Assembly: GCA_964035015.1 (NCBI GenBank)
Contig: OZ036013.1
Location: 6,156,501 to 6,220,500 of the forward strand
Origin: Corallium rubrum
Lineage: Eukaryota; Cnidaria; Anthozoa; Scleralcyonacea; Coralliidae
Length of the DNA stretch: 64,000 nucleotides
Reading direction: 5' to 3'
Part shown: positions 21,701 through 33,300 of the stretch, in pieces
Layout: each line of letters opens with the position of its first letter
Position numbering within the stretch: position 1 is the first letter of the stretch
Notes under the pieces: model-generated
The model's input: only the letters and a program-made list of their open reading frames with translations
Database searches by the model: none
What the model was told of the DNA's origin: nothing
Program-made: the position numbers and the translations under genes

Positions 21701-22952
21701 TGAAATTGTATAAGCCTCTTGAGGGTTCAAAAGAGGTTTTACAGTGTAATGTAATGTAATGTAATGTTAATCAGATTACTGCAAATTTAATTGAGGAACT
21801 GTAAAATTTTTCTAGGTTTCAAATAAAATTTCAATATTAAAATTACAATATTACAAAATAAATTTCGATTACATTTCTGATAAATGTAATCGAGAAGGCA
21901 ATTGTTCACCCTGCGAGCAAGGCCTTATAAATATTCGCCGCTGTCAAATCTTTGTCGAACATGCGTGACAGATGTTGCTTAGGAGTGGGTGGGTAGTGGG
22001 CGTGTCGTAATTAAAGTCGGGCATTCATTGGTTATATCTTTCTCGGTGTTGACCAATCAACATAGAGTATGCGTTCCATAGCAACGGCGAACCAAGGGAC
22101 TCAGATTTGGCAAGTGCTTTTCCGCTAAACTCAATGCGTACGATCTAAAAACCGGTTTGACGAGAGAAAACGAGATTGACTAGATCAAACGTTTGGACTG
22201 CGGCGACTTAAAAGATTCGACTCGATTTCGGCAGAGCCTTATTTTACTGCGAGTTTTTTTAAGGTTCTGCTCGCAGGATTGCTCTTCTGGCATTTTCATT
22301 AGGAAAAATAATGTTAACCCTTCTTGTTGTTTGTTTACACTCTTTACGTTTCTCTCTGACGAAGGGCTTTCCCCTGAAACGTTAGAAACTTCGTTCAATA
22401 TTTTCGGCAGTGCTCTAACCTTACTATATTTCGATTTGTATTTCAACACTGCCTACGCAGTACACTACTTTTATTTCACTGCTTGGAAAATTTCAAATAA
22501 GCAGCTCTTCAGATAAATGTAATCGAGAAGGCTCTTCTGGCATTTTCAATAGGAAAAATAATGTTAACCCTTCTTGTTGTTTCTTACAGGACTTTGGTGG
22601 CAGGTATATCGAGGTCGAAAAAGCCAAGCCCCGTAGATACGATGGTGGCGGTAGAAACAGTGGTGGTGGTGGCAATCGATATACAAGTGATGGTCGTTAT
22701 GACAACAGAAATGATGGTTGGAATGGTCGCAGAAACTATGATAACAGGGGGAGGGATTACCAACGTGATAGCAGATACAGTGATCGTGGTGGTGGTGGCT
22801 ATGACAGGGATCAAGGCCGAGGTGATAGATATGGTGGTGGTGGTGGATATGATAGGGATCGAGGTGATAGATATGGTGGCGGCGGTGGTGGATATAATAG
22901 AGATCGAGGTGACAGATATGGTGGTGGCGGTGGTGGATATGGTAGGCGTTAG
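12621..22952 (+). CDS. RRM gene A: CIRBP/RBM3-like glycine-rich RNA-binding protein
   Basis: Exons 12621-12720, 16456-16562 and 22590-22952 join in frame to 570 nt (189 aa plus stop). One RRM occupies residues 7-80, with RNP2 LHIGNL at 7-12 and RNP1 RGYAFVMF at 46-53. The tail of about 110 residues is rich in Gly, Arg, Tyr and Asp, with repeated [15 protein letters not shown] blocks. This is the layout of cold-inducible RNA-binding proteins and plant GRPs: single-stranded RNA binding, mRNA stability and translation, nucleus/cytoplasm shuttling (family knowledge). The start is MPEEAK at 12621: paralogue B starts identically with an in-frame stop just upstream. An in-frame ATG at 12519 would add 34 unrelated residues and overlap the promoter motif. 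The stop is followed after 5 nt by a GTGAGT donor, so the 3' UTR is spliced. Confidence 0.88.
13018..13056. repeat. G-rich tract in intron 1
   Basis: Runs of G broken by single T, following (GT)n. Able to form G-quadruplex on the + strand. Confidence 0.85.
13607..14614. mobile_element. Tigger/pogo-like non-autonomous element with TA duplication
   Basis: CAGTAGAACCTGAGTTTTAC at the left is mirrored by TTGTAAAAGCCCGGTTCTACTG at the right, with TA on both sides (13605-13606, 14615-14616). It is about 1.0 kb. The interior repeats ACGACCACCTG-type motifs. No transposase was seen. Confidence 0.75.
14615..15740. other. Intron 1 sequence without recognised genes
   Basis: It begins with a fragment of a dispersed repeat (TTTACTCTGGCTAATGCCAG at about 14626) seen at several other places in the window. 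The rest is AT-rich with no ORF or structure I could assign. The duplicated block starts at 15313. Confidence 0.6.
15741..16198. mobile_element. Foldback MITE in gene A intron 1
   Basis: TTCAATAAACCTTTTGCACG, then ATGACGTGAGATGG, mirrored by CCATCTCACGTCATCGTGCA, then AATGGCTTATTGAA. A second inner pair contains CAGTATTCTAGGGTTTC. Duplicated at 26486-26943. Confidence 0.75.
16456..16562 (+). CDS. Gene A exon 2 (RNP1 half of RRM)
   Basis: 107 nt. The acceptor TTTTTTAG ends at 16455 and the donor GTAAGT starts at 16563. It reads [19 protein letters not shown], then EKVEDSKVAMDALHKA, and ends on a codon boundary. Confidence 0.92.
16810..17460. mobile_element. Foldback MITE in gene A intron 2
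   Basis: Arms of about 230 bp: TTATAAAGATTTAAAGATGT at 16828 is mirrored at about 17430-17449, and GTACCCAGGCCCCTTGCACG is mirrored by the complement near 17205. Copy 2 counterpart: 27555-28205. Confidence 0.75.
17549..19455. mobile_element. Composite foldback element with nested foldbacks
   Basis: The outer ends share CATGATTGGGGATTTTAC followed by TATTTAGGATATTTG, inverted at 19388-19440. Inside are an inverted pair built on CAGAGCCTGCGATCCTTTTG (about 17735) with its complement at about 18475-18505, and a third foldback at 18844-19281. Copy 2: 28294-30199. Confidence 0.65.
18844..19281. mobile_element. Inner foldback with AACCGCAAAC arms
   Basis: TAGAGAGTTTTAGATTGAAG, then TTAACCGCAAACTGC, is inverted at the right as GATTTGCGGTTA... 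ending AAAAGTCTCTA. Copy 2: 29589-30025. Confidence 0.6.
19743..20053 (+). pseudogene. THAP-domain fragment, left arm
   Basis: Starts ATGGTTGTCATGAAAAG (MVVMK) and runs through a THAP finger with an in-frame stop (TAGAGTAAAATG context near 19808) and a frame change near 19890. It ends near GCAATGAAAAG. The inverted twin lies in the right arm. Confidence 0.6.
21251..21561 (-). pseudogene. THAP-domain fragment, right arm
   Basis: Inverted twin of 19743-20053. This arm keeps the first half open longer (CRNDTRCPHLIESNENND, then VTFYHFPGPIKRS), but a shift at about 21410 joins it to a wrong frame before the SYVCSLHF half. Confidence 0.6.
21898..22279. mobile_element. Foldback insertion in gene A intron 2 with CCTGCGAGCA ends
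   Basis: CACCCTGCGAGCAAGGCC at the left is mirrored by TTCTGCTCGCAGG at the right. It interrupts a segment duplicated at 22513-22583. An AAACCGGTTT (about 22149-22158) lies inside, but no start codon or exon follows it. Confidence 0.5.
22333..22512 (+). mobile_element. 180-bp insert with hammerhead-like core
   Basis: Flanked by two copies of a 73-bp direct repeat (split at the left by the 21898-22279 element, intact at 22513-22583). It contains CTGACGA (22356-22362), a short GGG/CCC helix and GAAAC (22376-22380), the core order of a hammerhead ribozyme. Similar CTGACGAAGGGC...GAAACG ends are known from Penelope-like elements. Stem I is not evident. Confidence 0.4.
22590..22952 (+). CDS. Gene A exon 3 (RRM beta-4 and Gly/Arg/Tyr tail)
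   Basis: 363 nt. The acceptor TTCTTACAG ends at 22589. It starts DFGGRYIEVEKAKPRR (RRM C-terminal strand), continues into low-complexity RGG/YGG repeats and ends GGYGRR then TAG. Other-frame readings of this GGT-rich exon are artefacts. Confidence 0.9.
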   Translation, partial: DFGGRYIEVEKAKPRRYDGGGRNSGGGGNRYTSDGRYDNRNDGWNGRRNYDNRGRDYQRDSRYSDRGGGGYDRDQGRGDRYGGGGGYDRDRGDRYGGGGGGYNRDRGDRYGGGGGGYGRR

Positions 22953-23337
22953 TATAGGTGAGTGGTGTAACAGTTAATTTCTTATGCTACAATCATTAGC
23001 ATTAAGTTCTCAGTTTGCAAGTCGAGCTTTGAATACTCCCTTCCAATTCCCAAGTGAAATCAGCGTTAACTTTTGAAAAACACCTTTCAAATTGGGCAAG
23101 ATTTACCACTCACTAGTTCCAGTGCTATCTACAATGTACTCATTGAAGTTTATGGAAAAATCCATTGCCACTTCAAAATCGCACTGGAGTGAAAGTTTCC
23201 CCAAGAAAGTTATCACCTGGGAGTAGTTTCAATATACAATTGTCCCAAATGGTTTGATGATCAAGCGTTAATGTTTCTGAATATGTATATATTGTTCTCA
23301 CTTTAATCATCGTTTGTTCTTGTTCAGTCCTCTAAAG
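22953..23337 (+). other. Gene A 3' UTR intron directly after the stop
   Basis: TAG is followed by TATAG and a GTGAGT donor at 22958; the acceptor TTCTTGTTCAG ends at 23337. The intron's second half is strongly conserved in gene B (42160-42376). Copy 2 intron: 33701-34070. Confidence 0.7.
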
Positions 23338-23620
23338 GCCTTCGACGTCCAACCAATTGCTTCAAACTGTACCATGTAACTGCACATTCAACTACCGAGT
23401 ACACTGTAGCCAAATGATCACCATTGACCTTTGTTTTTCCACGTCCGTATCTCGCGTATACAAGATTGGACAACTACCCCCGTTGCCGACGTCCAGGCAT
23501 GCATCCAAGCCAAGACCTACACCGAAGATGTAATATTATATAGTTACCTCTTGTATACAGCTATAGTTATGTTCTGAACCAATGTTTCATTAAAAGACAA
23601 TGCTACATTTTTTACACGTG
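23338..23620 (+). other. Gene A 3' UTR exon and poly(A) signal
   Basis: CCTCTAAAGGCCTTCGACGT onward is nearly identical to 42377-42640 after gene B. ATTAAA at 23589-23594 with GT-rich sequence after it is the best poly(A) signal. Copy 2: 34071-34360. Confidence 0.6.
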
Positions 23621-25856
23621 TCCTCTCGTTCGCCAAATAGGACAATGGTGTCTGATTTCTCAAAACTGTACAGTATACCCTTATTCGATGATTTAAAATT
23701 GAAAACAACTCGTTAGCTCTATGTTCAATCGTAGTCCATTTACTTTCGAACCTGCATCAACTTATTCAAAGTCCAAACATGTCAAATTTCACATCCTGTT
23801 CCCTGAACAAATTTGGAAAATGTACCATTGTTCAATGATTTTAGATTGCAAAGAACCATTATACAAATAGTCATGCTCTGAGCAATGTTCCATTAAAAGA
23901 CAATGCTGGTATTTCAATTTTTGTCTTCTCGTTCGCCGATTGTGAAAATTATATCTGATTTCCTTGTATTACAGCTTCGTAAACTGTACCTTTGTTCACT
24001 GATTTGGGATTACCCAGTATAAATGCTCATAAAAACAATCGATCTTTCAAATTCAATTTCCTCGCATTCAGAAGACAAACATAGGATGCTTCCGTCTATG
24101 ACAACTCCGGAACATGTACTTTCAATATTCAATGATTTGGGAGTGAACACGATTAACTTATCAGCTCTATGTTCAAGCACTTTCGAACCTGTTCCAACTT
24201 ATCAAATCCGTCCAATTCTTAAAAATTGACATTGCGAAGACAGACATTTGATGCTTTCTCATACAACAATGCTGCTTTTCCCTTTTCCATACCACAACTT
24301 CAAGACCTTCAGAAAATGTACCTCTATATTCAGTGATCTGGTGGGATTGAAAACAAGCTTTTAGCTCAATGTCCAACTGTTAACTTGATATTAGATCAAC
24401 GTTCAAGTATAGTCCAAAACAAATGACAAATTTTTACACACAATCCTCTAACATTCAGAAGGATGCTTCAACACACGACAACTTTGGAAAGTGTACTCTC
24501 AGTATTTAATGATTTATAGGATTGAAAAGATGTTTAACCGGTATTGTCCACTTTTGATGCTTCTGCCTAGGACAGTGTTTTTTATTGAATGATCTGGGAT
24601 TGAAAACAATCTGTTAGCTCTATAATGTTCAGGTATAGTCCAACAAGTTTCAACTTATCGAAACAAATGTTATTTCACATTCAATTTCTTGACGTTTCCA
24701 CATATACAACAAAGATGCTCTTCCATACCACACATTCGAAAAATGTACCTTTATTCAGTGATTTGGGATGGAAAACAACCTGTTACAGTATCTCCATTTT
24801 TAACCATGCACAGTTCACTTTTGAATCTGCTTCAACTTATCGAAACAAATGTTATTTCACATTCAATTTCTTGACGTTTCCACATATACAACAAAGATGC
24901 TCTTCCATACCACACATTCGAAAAATGTACCTTTATTCAGTGATTTGGGATGGAAAACAACCTGTTACAGTATCTCCATTTTTAACCATGCACAGTTCAC
25001 TTTTGAATCTGCTTCAACTTATCGAGACAAATGACTCTTCGCATCCGATTCTCTGACATTCAGAAGGATGCTTCAGCACACGACAACTTTGGAAAGTGCA
25101 CTCTCAATATTTAAATCAATGATTAAGGGTTGAAAAGATTAACTCTATCGTCAAGCATGCATTGTCCACTTTTGAACCTGCTTCAACATATTGAAACAAA
25201 CAATATTTTGTATCCAATTATTTTAATTACAACAACTTCAGAAAATGTACCTTTATTCAATGATCTGGGATTGAAAACAGTCTTTTAGCTCTAATGTTCA
25301 ACCAGTAACCATTAGTTCGATCTTCAAATGTTCAAGGATAGTCCAACATGTTTCAACATATCGAAACAAATGTTATTTTACATTCAATTCCTCGACGCTT
25401 CCACACATACGACAAAGACAGTTACTATTTCATACCACACATTCGAAAAATGTACCTTTATTCAATGATTTGAGATTGAAAACAACCTGTTACCTATATG
25501 TTCCACTGCACAGTTCGATCACTTTCGAATCTTCTTCAACTTATCGAAACAAATGATTTTTCACATCCAAGGATCATGCTTCCGCACAACTTTGGAAAGT
25601 GTATTCTCAATATTCAATTATTTGGGATTAAAAAGATTAACTCTGTTCAAGGTTTGTCCACTTTTGAACCTATCCACGTAAGTTCCAACTTATTGAAACA
25701 AATGATTATCTTAAAAATTGACATTGAGAATACAGACATTTGATGCTTTCGCATAGGACAATGCTGCTTTTCCCTTTTTACACCACAACTTCAGAAAATG
25801 TGCCTTTATATTCAATGATCTGGGATTGAACACAACCTTTTAGCTCCATGTTCAAC
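23560..25856 (+). repeat. Degenerate tandem array 3' of gene A
   Basis: Recurring blocks: GTACCTTTATTCAATGATTT, GGGATTGAAAACAACCTGTT, TTTCGAACCTGCTTCAACTT, ATCGAAACAAATG. A nearly exact 180-bp tandem copy sits at about 24668 and 24848. It begins at the poly(A) region. No protein is implied; small ORFs here are chance. Confidence 0.8.
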
Positions 25857-26056
25857 NNNNNNNNNNNNNNNNNNNNNNNNNNNNNNNNNNNNNNNNNNNN
25901 NNNNNNNNNNNNNNNNNNNNNNNNNNNNNNNNNNNNNNNNNNNNNNNNNNNNNNNNNNNNNNNNNNNNNNNNNNNNNNNNNNNNNNNNNNNNNNNNNNNN
26001 NNNNNNNNNNNNNNNNNNNNNNNNNNNNNNNNNNNNNNNNNNNNNNNNNNNNNNNN
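25857..26056. other. Assembly gap (200 N)
   Basis: Exactly 200 Ns, a typical placeholder length. Flanked by the end of copy 1 and the start of copy 2 of the duplicated block. Confidence 1.
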
Positions 26057-27200
26057 ATTACAAAATGTTTCTAGTAACTCAAGTAAATTCTTTTTTTAAA
26101 TTTTCTGGAATTAATATTTAGAGCCCTTGATAAAAATATTAAATTACTACCAAGAAAATCATTCAGAAAGTAAAGTAAAGAATATTGCTTAATTGCAATA
26201 TATTTTTTACAATGTATGACTGCATGTGTAATGTAGTCTTACTGTATATATCTCAAACTCATTAAATTAATAATTCATGAATAATCAGCCAATTACAATA
26301 GTTTATTCAATCACCTGATTGAAGTTGGATACTCCAGTGAAACCCAAGATATTAGATGAAAACCAGTGTTCATCTAATTCTTAAGATCTCGATTTAATAT
26401 CTATGCAAAATAAACAAGTTGATGTGAGTAAATTTTACACGCACTCATGAATAAAATCTCATGATAGTTTATTTTAATTGTATTTTTCAATAAACCTTTT
26501 GCACGATGACGTGAGATGGCATTGGGTGACTACAACTACCAGAATGCTTTGCCAGTATTCTAGGGTTTCGGCTAAAAGGGATGACTGGAATGGACCTGTC
26601 CAGTCCTTTTGCAGCTTTTCCAAAATACATGTATGTTGTCAAATTAATGTTTTTCTAAAAAGCTACTGTAGGGGGTAAACCAGATTTCTGATTAGGGTTC
26701 GGGTTTATGTTGTGGTTAGGGTGTCCAAAATATTTCTAAAATCTTGAGACTCACTGAAACTTGATGACAAATTTGGAAATAAAAAACAAATTCAATGACA
26801 TATTTTGAAAAAGCGACAAAAAGGACTGGATGGGTCCTTTTTGAGTATCCCTTTTAACTGAAACCCTAGAATACTGGCAAAGCATTCTTGTAGTTGTAGT
26901 CCCTCACACCATCTCACGTCATCGTGCAAATGGCTTATTGAAACTGCTCAATTGAAATGCCATATAAACAACTTGTTTATCATGATGTTTCATCAGGGGA
27001 ATCCAAATACTAGAAAACAATAAAACCACTTAGCCTTCTGGAGCTCCTCATGATGAAACATTTAAACTCGTTGTTGATATATAATGTGGATGCTTTATCC
27101 CAAGTTATCCTGGGTTTGCCAAATTTAACTTCAATCTCTCTTTGGCAAATTGGTGAGCAAGATCTTAAACTGCCGATGTTGTTATTTCTCCCTTTTTTAG

Positions 27201-27307
27201 TTACCATAATCAAAGATAGAGATACTGGCAGACATAGGGGCTATGCTTTTGTGATGTTTGAGAAGGTTGAGGATTCAAAAGTTGCCATGGATGCACTTCA
27301 TAAAGCA
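27201..27307 (+). CDS. Gene A exon 2, second copy
   Basis: Acceptor TTTTTTAG and donor GTAAGT intact. RNP1 RGYAFVMF. Confidence 0.85.
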
Positions 27308-30300
27308 GTAAGTTGTTGTGCTTCTTTTTCTCAAGTCAGATACAGTGTACAATGTTTTACAACACACAGCTGTAAAAGTTTTATTAAATCTCCCCTCAAA
27401 TAAGCCCCCCTCTCTATACATTAAGCCTCACTCTTTAGATCTCCAATTTTGAAATAAGCTCCCCCCTCTTAAGCTGCTTTCACTTTCCAAAAACCAAAAT
27501 AGTTTGTGATTGAAGTGTAATATACATGCAGGGTTTTATCCAAGCACTTTTCTAGGTCCAGTAACCAGAAAGTTATAAAGATTTAAAGATGTCCAAATGA
27601 AGAAAAATATGGCACAAACAAATTGCTGATTCAGCGCAAATTGTGACGTCATGAATGGTGAATGTTCAAATGAACTACAGTTACTATGTGTCAGAATCAA
27701 ATGAACCTTTGCACATGTATGGTGCAAGATGAAACACAGTTGATAATATCACCAATTTTGTTGTCAAGGTAACACTGTTGTACCCAGGCCCCTTGCACGG
27801 ATTTTATATATAAACCACCTCTGTCCTGATAAGGATAAAATAATATCAGACAAGTACTTCTCATACCTATGCATGCCTAAAATACGTTTATACTATAATA
27901 ATTTGAAAATTATTCCCACAGAGATAAATACATGTTGTTTTATAAAATCCTTGCAAGGGGCCTGGGTACAACAGTGCTACCTTGACAACAAAATTGGTGA
28001 TATCAACTGTGTTTCATCTTGCACTATATGTGTGCAAAGATTCATTTGATTCTGACACATAGTAACTGAGCTATAGTTCATTTAAAAACATTCACCAAAT
28101 TAACATGCAAACCACATGACGTCACAATTTGTGCTGAATCAGCAATTTGTGCCATATTTTTTCTTCATTTTGACATCTTTAAATCTTTATAACTCTGGAA
28201 CTATAAAAGATATCAAGGAACGGTAAACTGCATATTGTCCTACTTTTTGATGCTCTTTGAAATGAAGCAATAAAAAATTTAATTTCATAGGCTCTTTAAA
28301 GTGTCAATATCATGATTGGGGATTTTACGTATTTAGGATATTTGGAACCTTCAGAGAAGATTTGTAATATATCTTCCTTTTCTAAAATTTCATCTTCACG
28401 AACTTGGAAGGTGACGTCAAAGCAGGCATTTGTCTATACAAAAACCACTTTACAGATTCCTGCACAATCTCGTTCCCAGAGCCTGCGATCCTTTTGGTCA
28501 TTACCAAATACCAAGGAACGGAGACTCTGGGAAACTCCGATGAAAAAGTCCCCAAATCTGGGTCTTTGGTCCCAGTCCTCTGGTTCCCAGCTCCTCATAA
28601 TTTGTAACTGTCATGTTCATGATCGTTCGTTAGTCCGAAGACCTGGGAAATATTTGTTTACCGATGAATAAAATCAATATGTTTTACAAGGCTCTCGACA
28701 AAGCATTTCGTGTAAGAATGGCCATTCTTTGCTTTTCTTCTAATCCTTGACCGGACGATTTGAGCCGTAGGTTTCATTTGTCCGCGTCGGCCGTGATCGG
28801 CTCGGCTCAGCTGCTCAGGTAAGGAATTGAATTGTACTTTCTGTTAAGAATTTTGGCTAAATTATATCGACCTTGCATTCTCTAATGTTATTTTTAAAGT
28901 TCTGAGACTAAACTGTGAAGAAATACGAGACGAGTCAGACGACAGATGTTTGTTTGGCGACAAAGCGACAATAATAATAGTTTTAACTTGTAAATTATCG
29001 GGATTTTTACTGTTTTGAATTATTTCATGTGTTCAATTGTATATTGGGTTTGTCGTGTATAATTATGTGTTACAGAACGTTGATAAATCAATAAACAAGT
29101 TAGCAACGTGCACAGAATTTTGATTTTCACTGTTATTTATTGCTGGGTCGAGATTGATTGAACTAACCAATTAGATGCCGAGTTTCATCGGAGTTGCCCA
29201 GAGCCTCCGTTCCTTGGTAATGACCAAAAGGATCGCAGGCTCTGGGAACGAGATTGATTCCTGCATAGACATCACTTCCGTCAAGTTTAACAGCGAAAAA
29301 GTCCATTGAAGATGAAATTTTGGAAAAGGAAGATATCAGGCCTTAAAAAATGTTTCAAAAACCCCGTAGGATGTTGTACGCTTTGTACAAGCTAAGATTT
29401 TGAAATTTCGAAATTTTATACGCGAAAAAAAATTCACATTTCGACCCAGTCCCTTTATTCGTCTAAAAATGCTGGAATTAAATGACGGAAATATATAAAC
29501 ATTAAAGATGGCGGTCTACGAAGGGGCGAATGTTTGGTTGTTCTTGTCTGAAGGAAACACGATGAAGCAGCTATATTCAGTGAGTCAATAGAGAGTTTTA
29601 GATTGAAGTTCTTTTTTTAACCGCAAACTGCAAACCGCGGTTAGACGTTTGCGGTTAGAAGTTTGACGTTAACATGTCAAAGAGCATTTAGATTGGCGTT
29701 CGTGTTTTCACTTGTTGCGAACTGCCATGTTTGGTTTTCAATCGTTCATACATATTCACCAAAAATTGACATGAGCTTCAGTGTTCAATAAAAAAACGTC
29801 GTGATTCAAGAACAACAGACATGTAAGAGTATAAATTTACACCCCAAACGTGGGTTGGTTGAGTAAAAGTTACATAAAAACCTTGCCGTAATTCAGTTAC
29901 CTCAAGAAGCCGTTATAGCAGTACAAACGTGAACCGCAAACGTGTAATCTGACCGCTGGACGTTGGTCACGTGGTTTCTTGCGGTTTGCGGTTATCAAGA
30001 AAAAACGTCAAACTAAAAGTCTCTAGTGTACGACGTCGTACGTTTTTTAGATACTTGGCGTGCGTCAAGCTATTTTCGGTGAGCTGTCGTGCGTTCGTAC
30101 GCCTATTTTTTAAGCCTTGTGATATATTAGAAATCTTCTCAGAATGTTGCAAATATCCTAAATATGTAAAATCCCCAACCATGATGTAGCTTTTTAAGAT
30201 ATCAACAATTCTATTTGACTAGCATAATGCACTGTACATGTTTCTAAATAAGCATTTCAGTAATATAGTTATATAGTATAATACTTCAATAATCCCCACC

Positions 30301-33300
30301 CTCCTATTAATCCTCTTATCTCTATTGAGCCCCCTCATTATTAATACCCCATCTCTATTAAGCCCCTCACTCTATTCACCAGTTTCACTCTAGAAACCAC
30401 GTGTGTAGTCACGTGGTCAAATATGTAAACAAAGCCGAAAGTTCGTACTACCGTACGAACAGGCACGGTATTAAAGCAAATGCAATATGGTTGTCATGAA
30501 AAGATTTTCTTGGGGAACGTGCAGAAATGATACGCGGTATCCTCATCTAATAGAGTAAAATGAAAACAATGCTCCTGTGACATTTTATCATTTCCCTGGC
30601 CCTAAGAGATCGGCGGACGGCGGGGAGACGAAAGAAGTTGATAATAGCGTGCCATCGCGATCGTGGGGACAAATTTGTGTGTACAAAGGACAGCTACGTC
30701 TGTAGTTTACACTTCGTCGGCGGCAATGGACCAACTACAAAAAAACAAACAGATCCTATTATATCTGCTGTGGCAAGCAATGAAAAGGTATTGGGCGTAT
30801 TGCATATTGACGTCGTATGTCCGTTTCATAAATTCTTCAAAGAAAACGACGCAGTCCTGTGAAAAGGCTTGGGAACTTTCTTCCGAAGAGACGACGTGCT
30901 TTCGAGAAAGAAGTCGCCCAGTCGCGAATTGGCCTCCATGCAGCGCAGTGAATAAGCAGAGATCAGAAGAAAAGTTGCAAATGGCTGAAAGTATGCTGAA
31001 TCTGTCTGAGAGCAATCCTACTATATGGGTTCATCGAAGTCAGCTATTGTCAGCGAGATCAAGATGAGATTGTCAAAATGGACATGCAACTGCAAGAAGC
31101 TGGCACAACTATTAAAACTAGCAGTACACATGTTTGCGCTTTATTTCTTTTACAGTTCTATAAACTGCTCGCAACAATTAGTAAATTAATAAAGGCAGCC
31201 AATTTCATTTTTTATTTTGACTGATTCAGAACTTATGGACCTTTCTCCCTATCCTGACAAAATCCTAAAGTGCACCAAACGACTGCGGAGACATTTATTT
31301 ATGGCTGCTTGAAGACGAAAAATACACAGCTCACTACACAGGTTATCGAAATTTTATCTTCTTTATTCTTTAATAACCGCTTTAATATCACTTTAGTTTA
31401 TTAAATCATCGAGGAGTACTGGCTAGCCAGTTAAGTTGATATTAAAGGTTATTAAAGAGGATAAAATTTCGATAACCTGTGTAGTGAGCTGTGTATTTCT
31501 CGTCTTCAAGCAATACCATAAATAAATGTGTCTCCGCAGTCGTTTGGTGCACTTGAGGATTTTGTCAGGATAGGGAGATAGGTCCACAAGTTCTATATCA
31601 GTATAAATATAAAAAATGAAATTGGCTGCCTTTATTAATTTATTAATTGTTACGAGCAGTCTATAGAACTGTAAAAGAAATAAAGCGCAAACATGTGTAC
31701 TGCTAGTAGTTGTGCCAGCTTCTTGCATGTCCATTTTGACAATCTCATCTTGATCTCGCTGACAATAGCTGACTTCGATGAACCCATATCGTCGGATCTG
31801 CTCTCAGACAGATTCAGCATACTTTCAGCCAGTTGCAACTCTTCTTCTGATCTCTGCTTATTCACTGCGCTGCATGGAGGCCAATTCGCGACTAGGCGAC
31901 TTCTTTCTCGAAAGCACGTCGTCTCTTCGGAAGAAAGTTCCCAAGCCTTTTCACAGGACTGCGTCGTTTTCTTTGAAGAATTTATGAAACGGACATACGA
32001 CGTCAATATGCAATACGCCCAATACCTTTTCATTGCTTGCCACAGCAGATATAATAGGATCTGTTTGTTTTTTTGTAGTTGGTCCATTGCCGCCGACAAA
32101 GTGTAAACTACAGACGTAGCTGTCCTTTGCCCCACGATGCCACGCTATTTATTATCCACTTCTTTCGTCTCCCCGCCGATCTCTTTATAGGGCCAGGGAA
32201 ATGATAAAATGTCACAGGATCATTGTTTTCATTTGACTCTATCAGATGAGGACACCGCGTATCATTTCTGCACGTTCCCCACGAAAATCTTTTCATGACA
32301 ACCATATTGCATTTGCTTTAATAGCCGTGCCTGTTCGTACGGTAGTACGAACTTTCGGCTTTGTTTACATATTTGACCACGTGACTACACACGTGGTTTC
32401 TAGAGTGAAACTGGTGAATTAAGCTCCCCCTTCCTCTGGGTCTTGAAATTGTATAAGCCTCTTGAGGGTTCAAAAGAGGTTTTACAGTGTAATGTAATGT
32501 AATGTAATGTTAATCAGATTACTGCATTGAGGAACTGTAAAATTTTTCTAGGTTTCAAATAAAATTTCAATATTAAAATTACAATATTACAAAATAAATT
32601 TCGATTACATTTCTGATAAATGTAATCGAGAAGGCAATTGTTCACCCTGCGAGCAAAGCCTTATAAATATTCGCCGCTGTCAAATCTTTGTCGAACATGC
32701 GTGACAGATGTTGCTTAGGAGTGGGTGGGTAGTGGGCGTGTCGTAATTAAAGTCGGGCATTCATTGGTTATATCTTTCTCAGTGTTGACCAATCAACATA
32801 GAGTATGCGTTCCATAGCAACGGCGAACCAAGGGACTCAGATTTGGCAAGTGCTTTTCCGCTAAACTCAGTGCGTACGATCTAAAAACCGGTTTGACGAG
32901 AGAAAACGAGATTGACTAGATCAAACGTTTGGACTGCGGCGACTTAAAAGATTCGACTCGATTTCGGCAGAGCCTTATTTTACTGCGAGTATTTTTAAGG
33001 TTCTGCTCGCAGGATGGCTCTTCTGGCATTTTCAATAGGAAAAATAATGTTAACCCTTCTTGTTGTTTGTTTACACTCTTTACGTTTCTCTCTGACGAAG
33101 GGCTTTCCCCTGAAACGTTAGAAACTTCGTTCAATATTTTCGGCAGTGCTCTAACCTTACTATATTTCGATTTGTATTTCAACACTGCCTACGCAGTACA
33201 CTACTTTTATTTCACTGCCTGGAAAATTTCAAATACACTGTAAGCAGCTCTTCAGATAAATGTAATCGAGAAGGCTCTTCTGGCATTTTCAATAGGAAAA

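Larger units (their letters stand above)
15313..25856 (+). repeat. Copy 1 of a 10.5-kb duplicated block
   Basis: From ATTACAAAATGTTTCTAG to the assembly gap, this stretch matches 26057-36628 almost base for base, with sparse substitutions and short indels (for example 7 bp near 21785, about 30 bp near 24628). It includes gene A exons 2-3, their introns and the 3' array. See the finding on assembly overlap. Confidence 0.95.

Noticed and set aside
22149-22158. AAACCGGTTT in gene A intron 2 as an internal promoter
   Set aside because: It sits in a foldback insertion, lacks the TTGAAAACCGGTT context and no start codon or first exon follows.
22561-22977. Val/Met-rich and Thr-rich frames over the glycine-rich exons (also 33304-33720, 40985-41335, 61082-61486)
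   Set aside because: Alternative-frame shadows of GGT/GGN repeats; the RRM-joined frame explains the sequence.
23560-25860. Many 60-140 codon ORFs in the 3' arrays (also 34300-36600 and 43100-45450)
   Set aside because: Frames differ between repeat units and between the two near-identical copies; no conserved protein.
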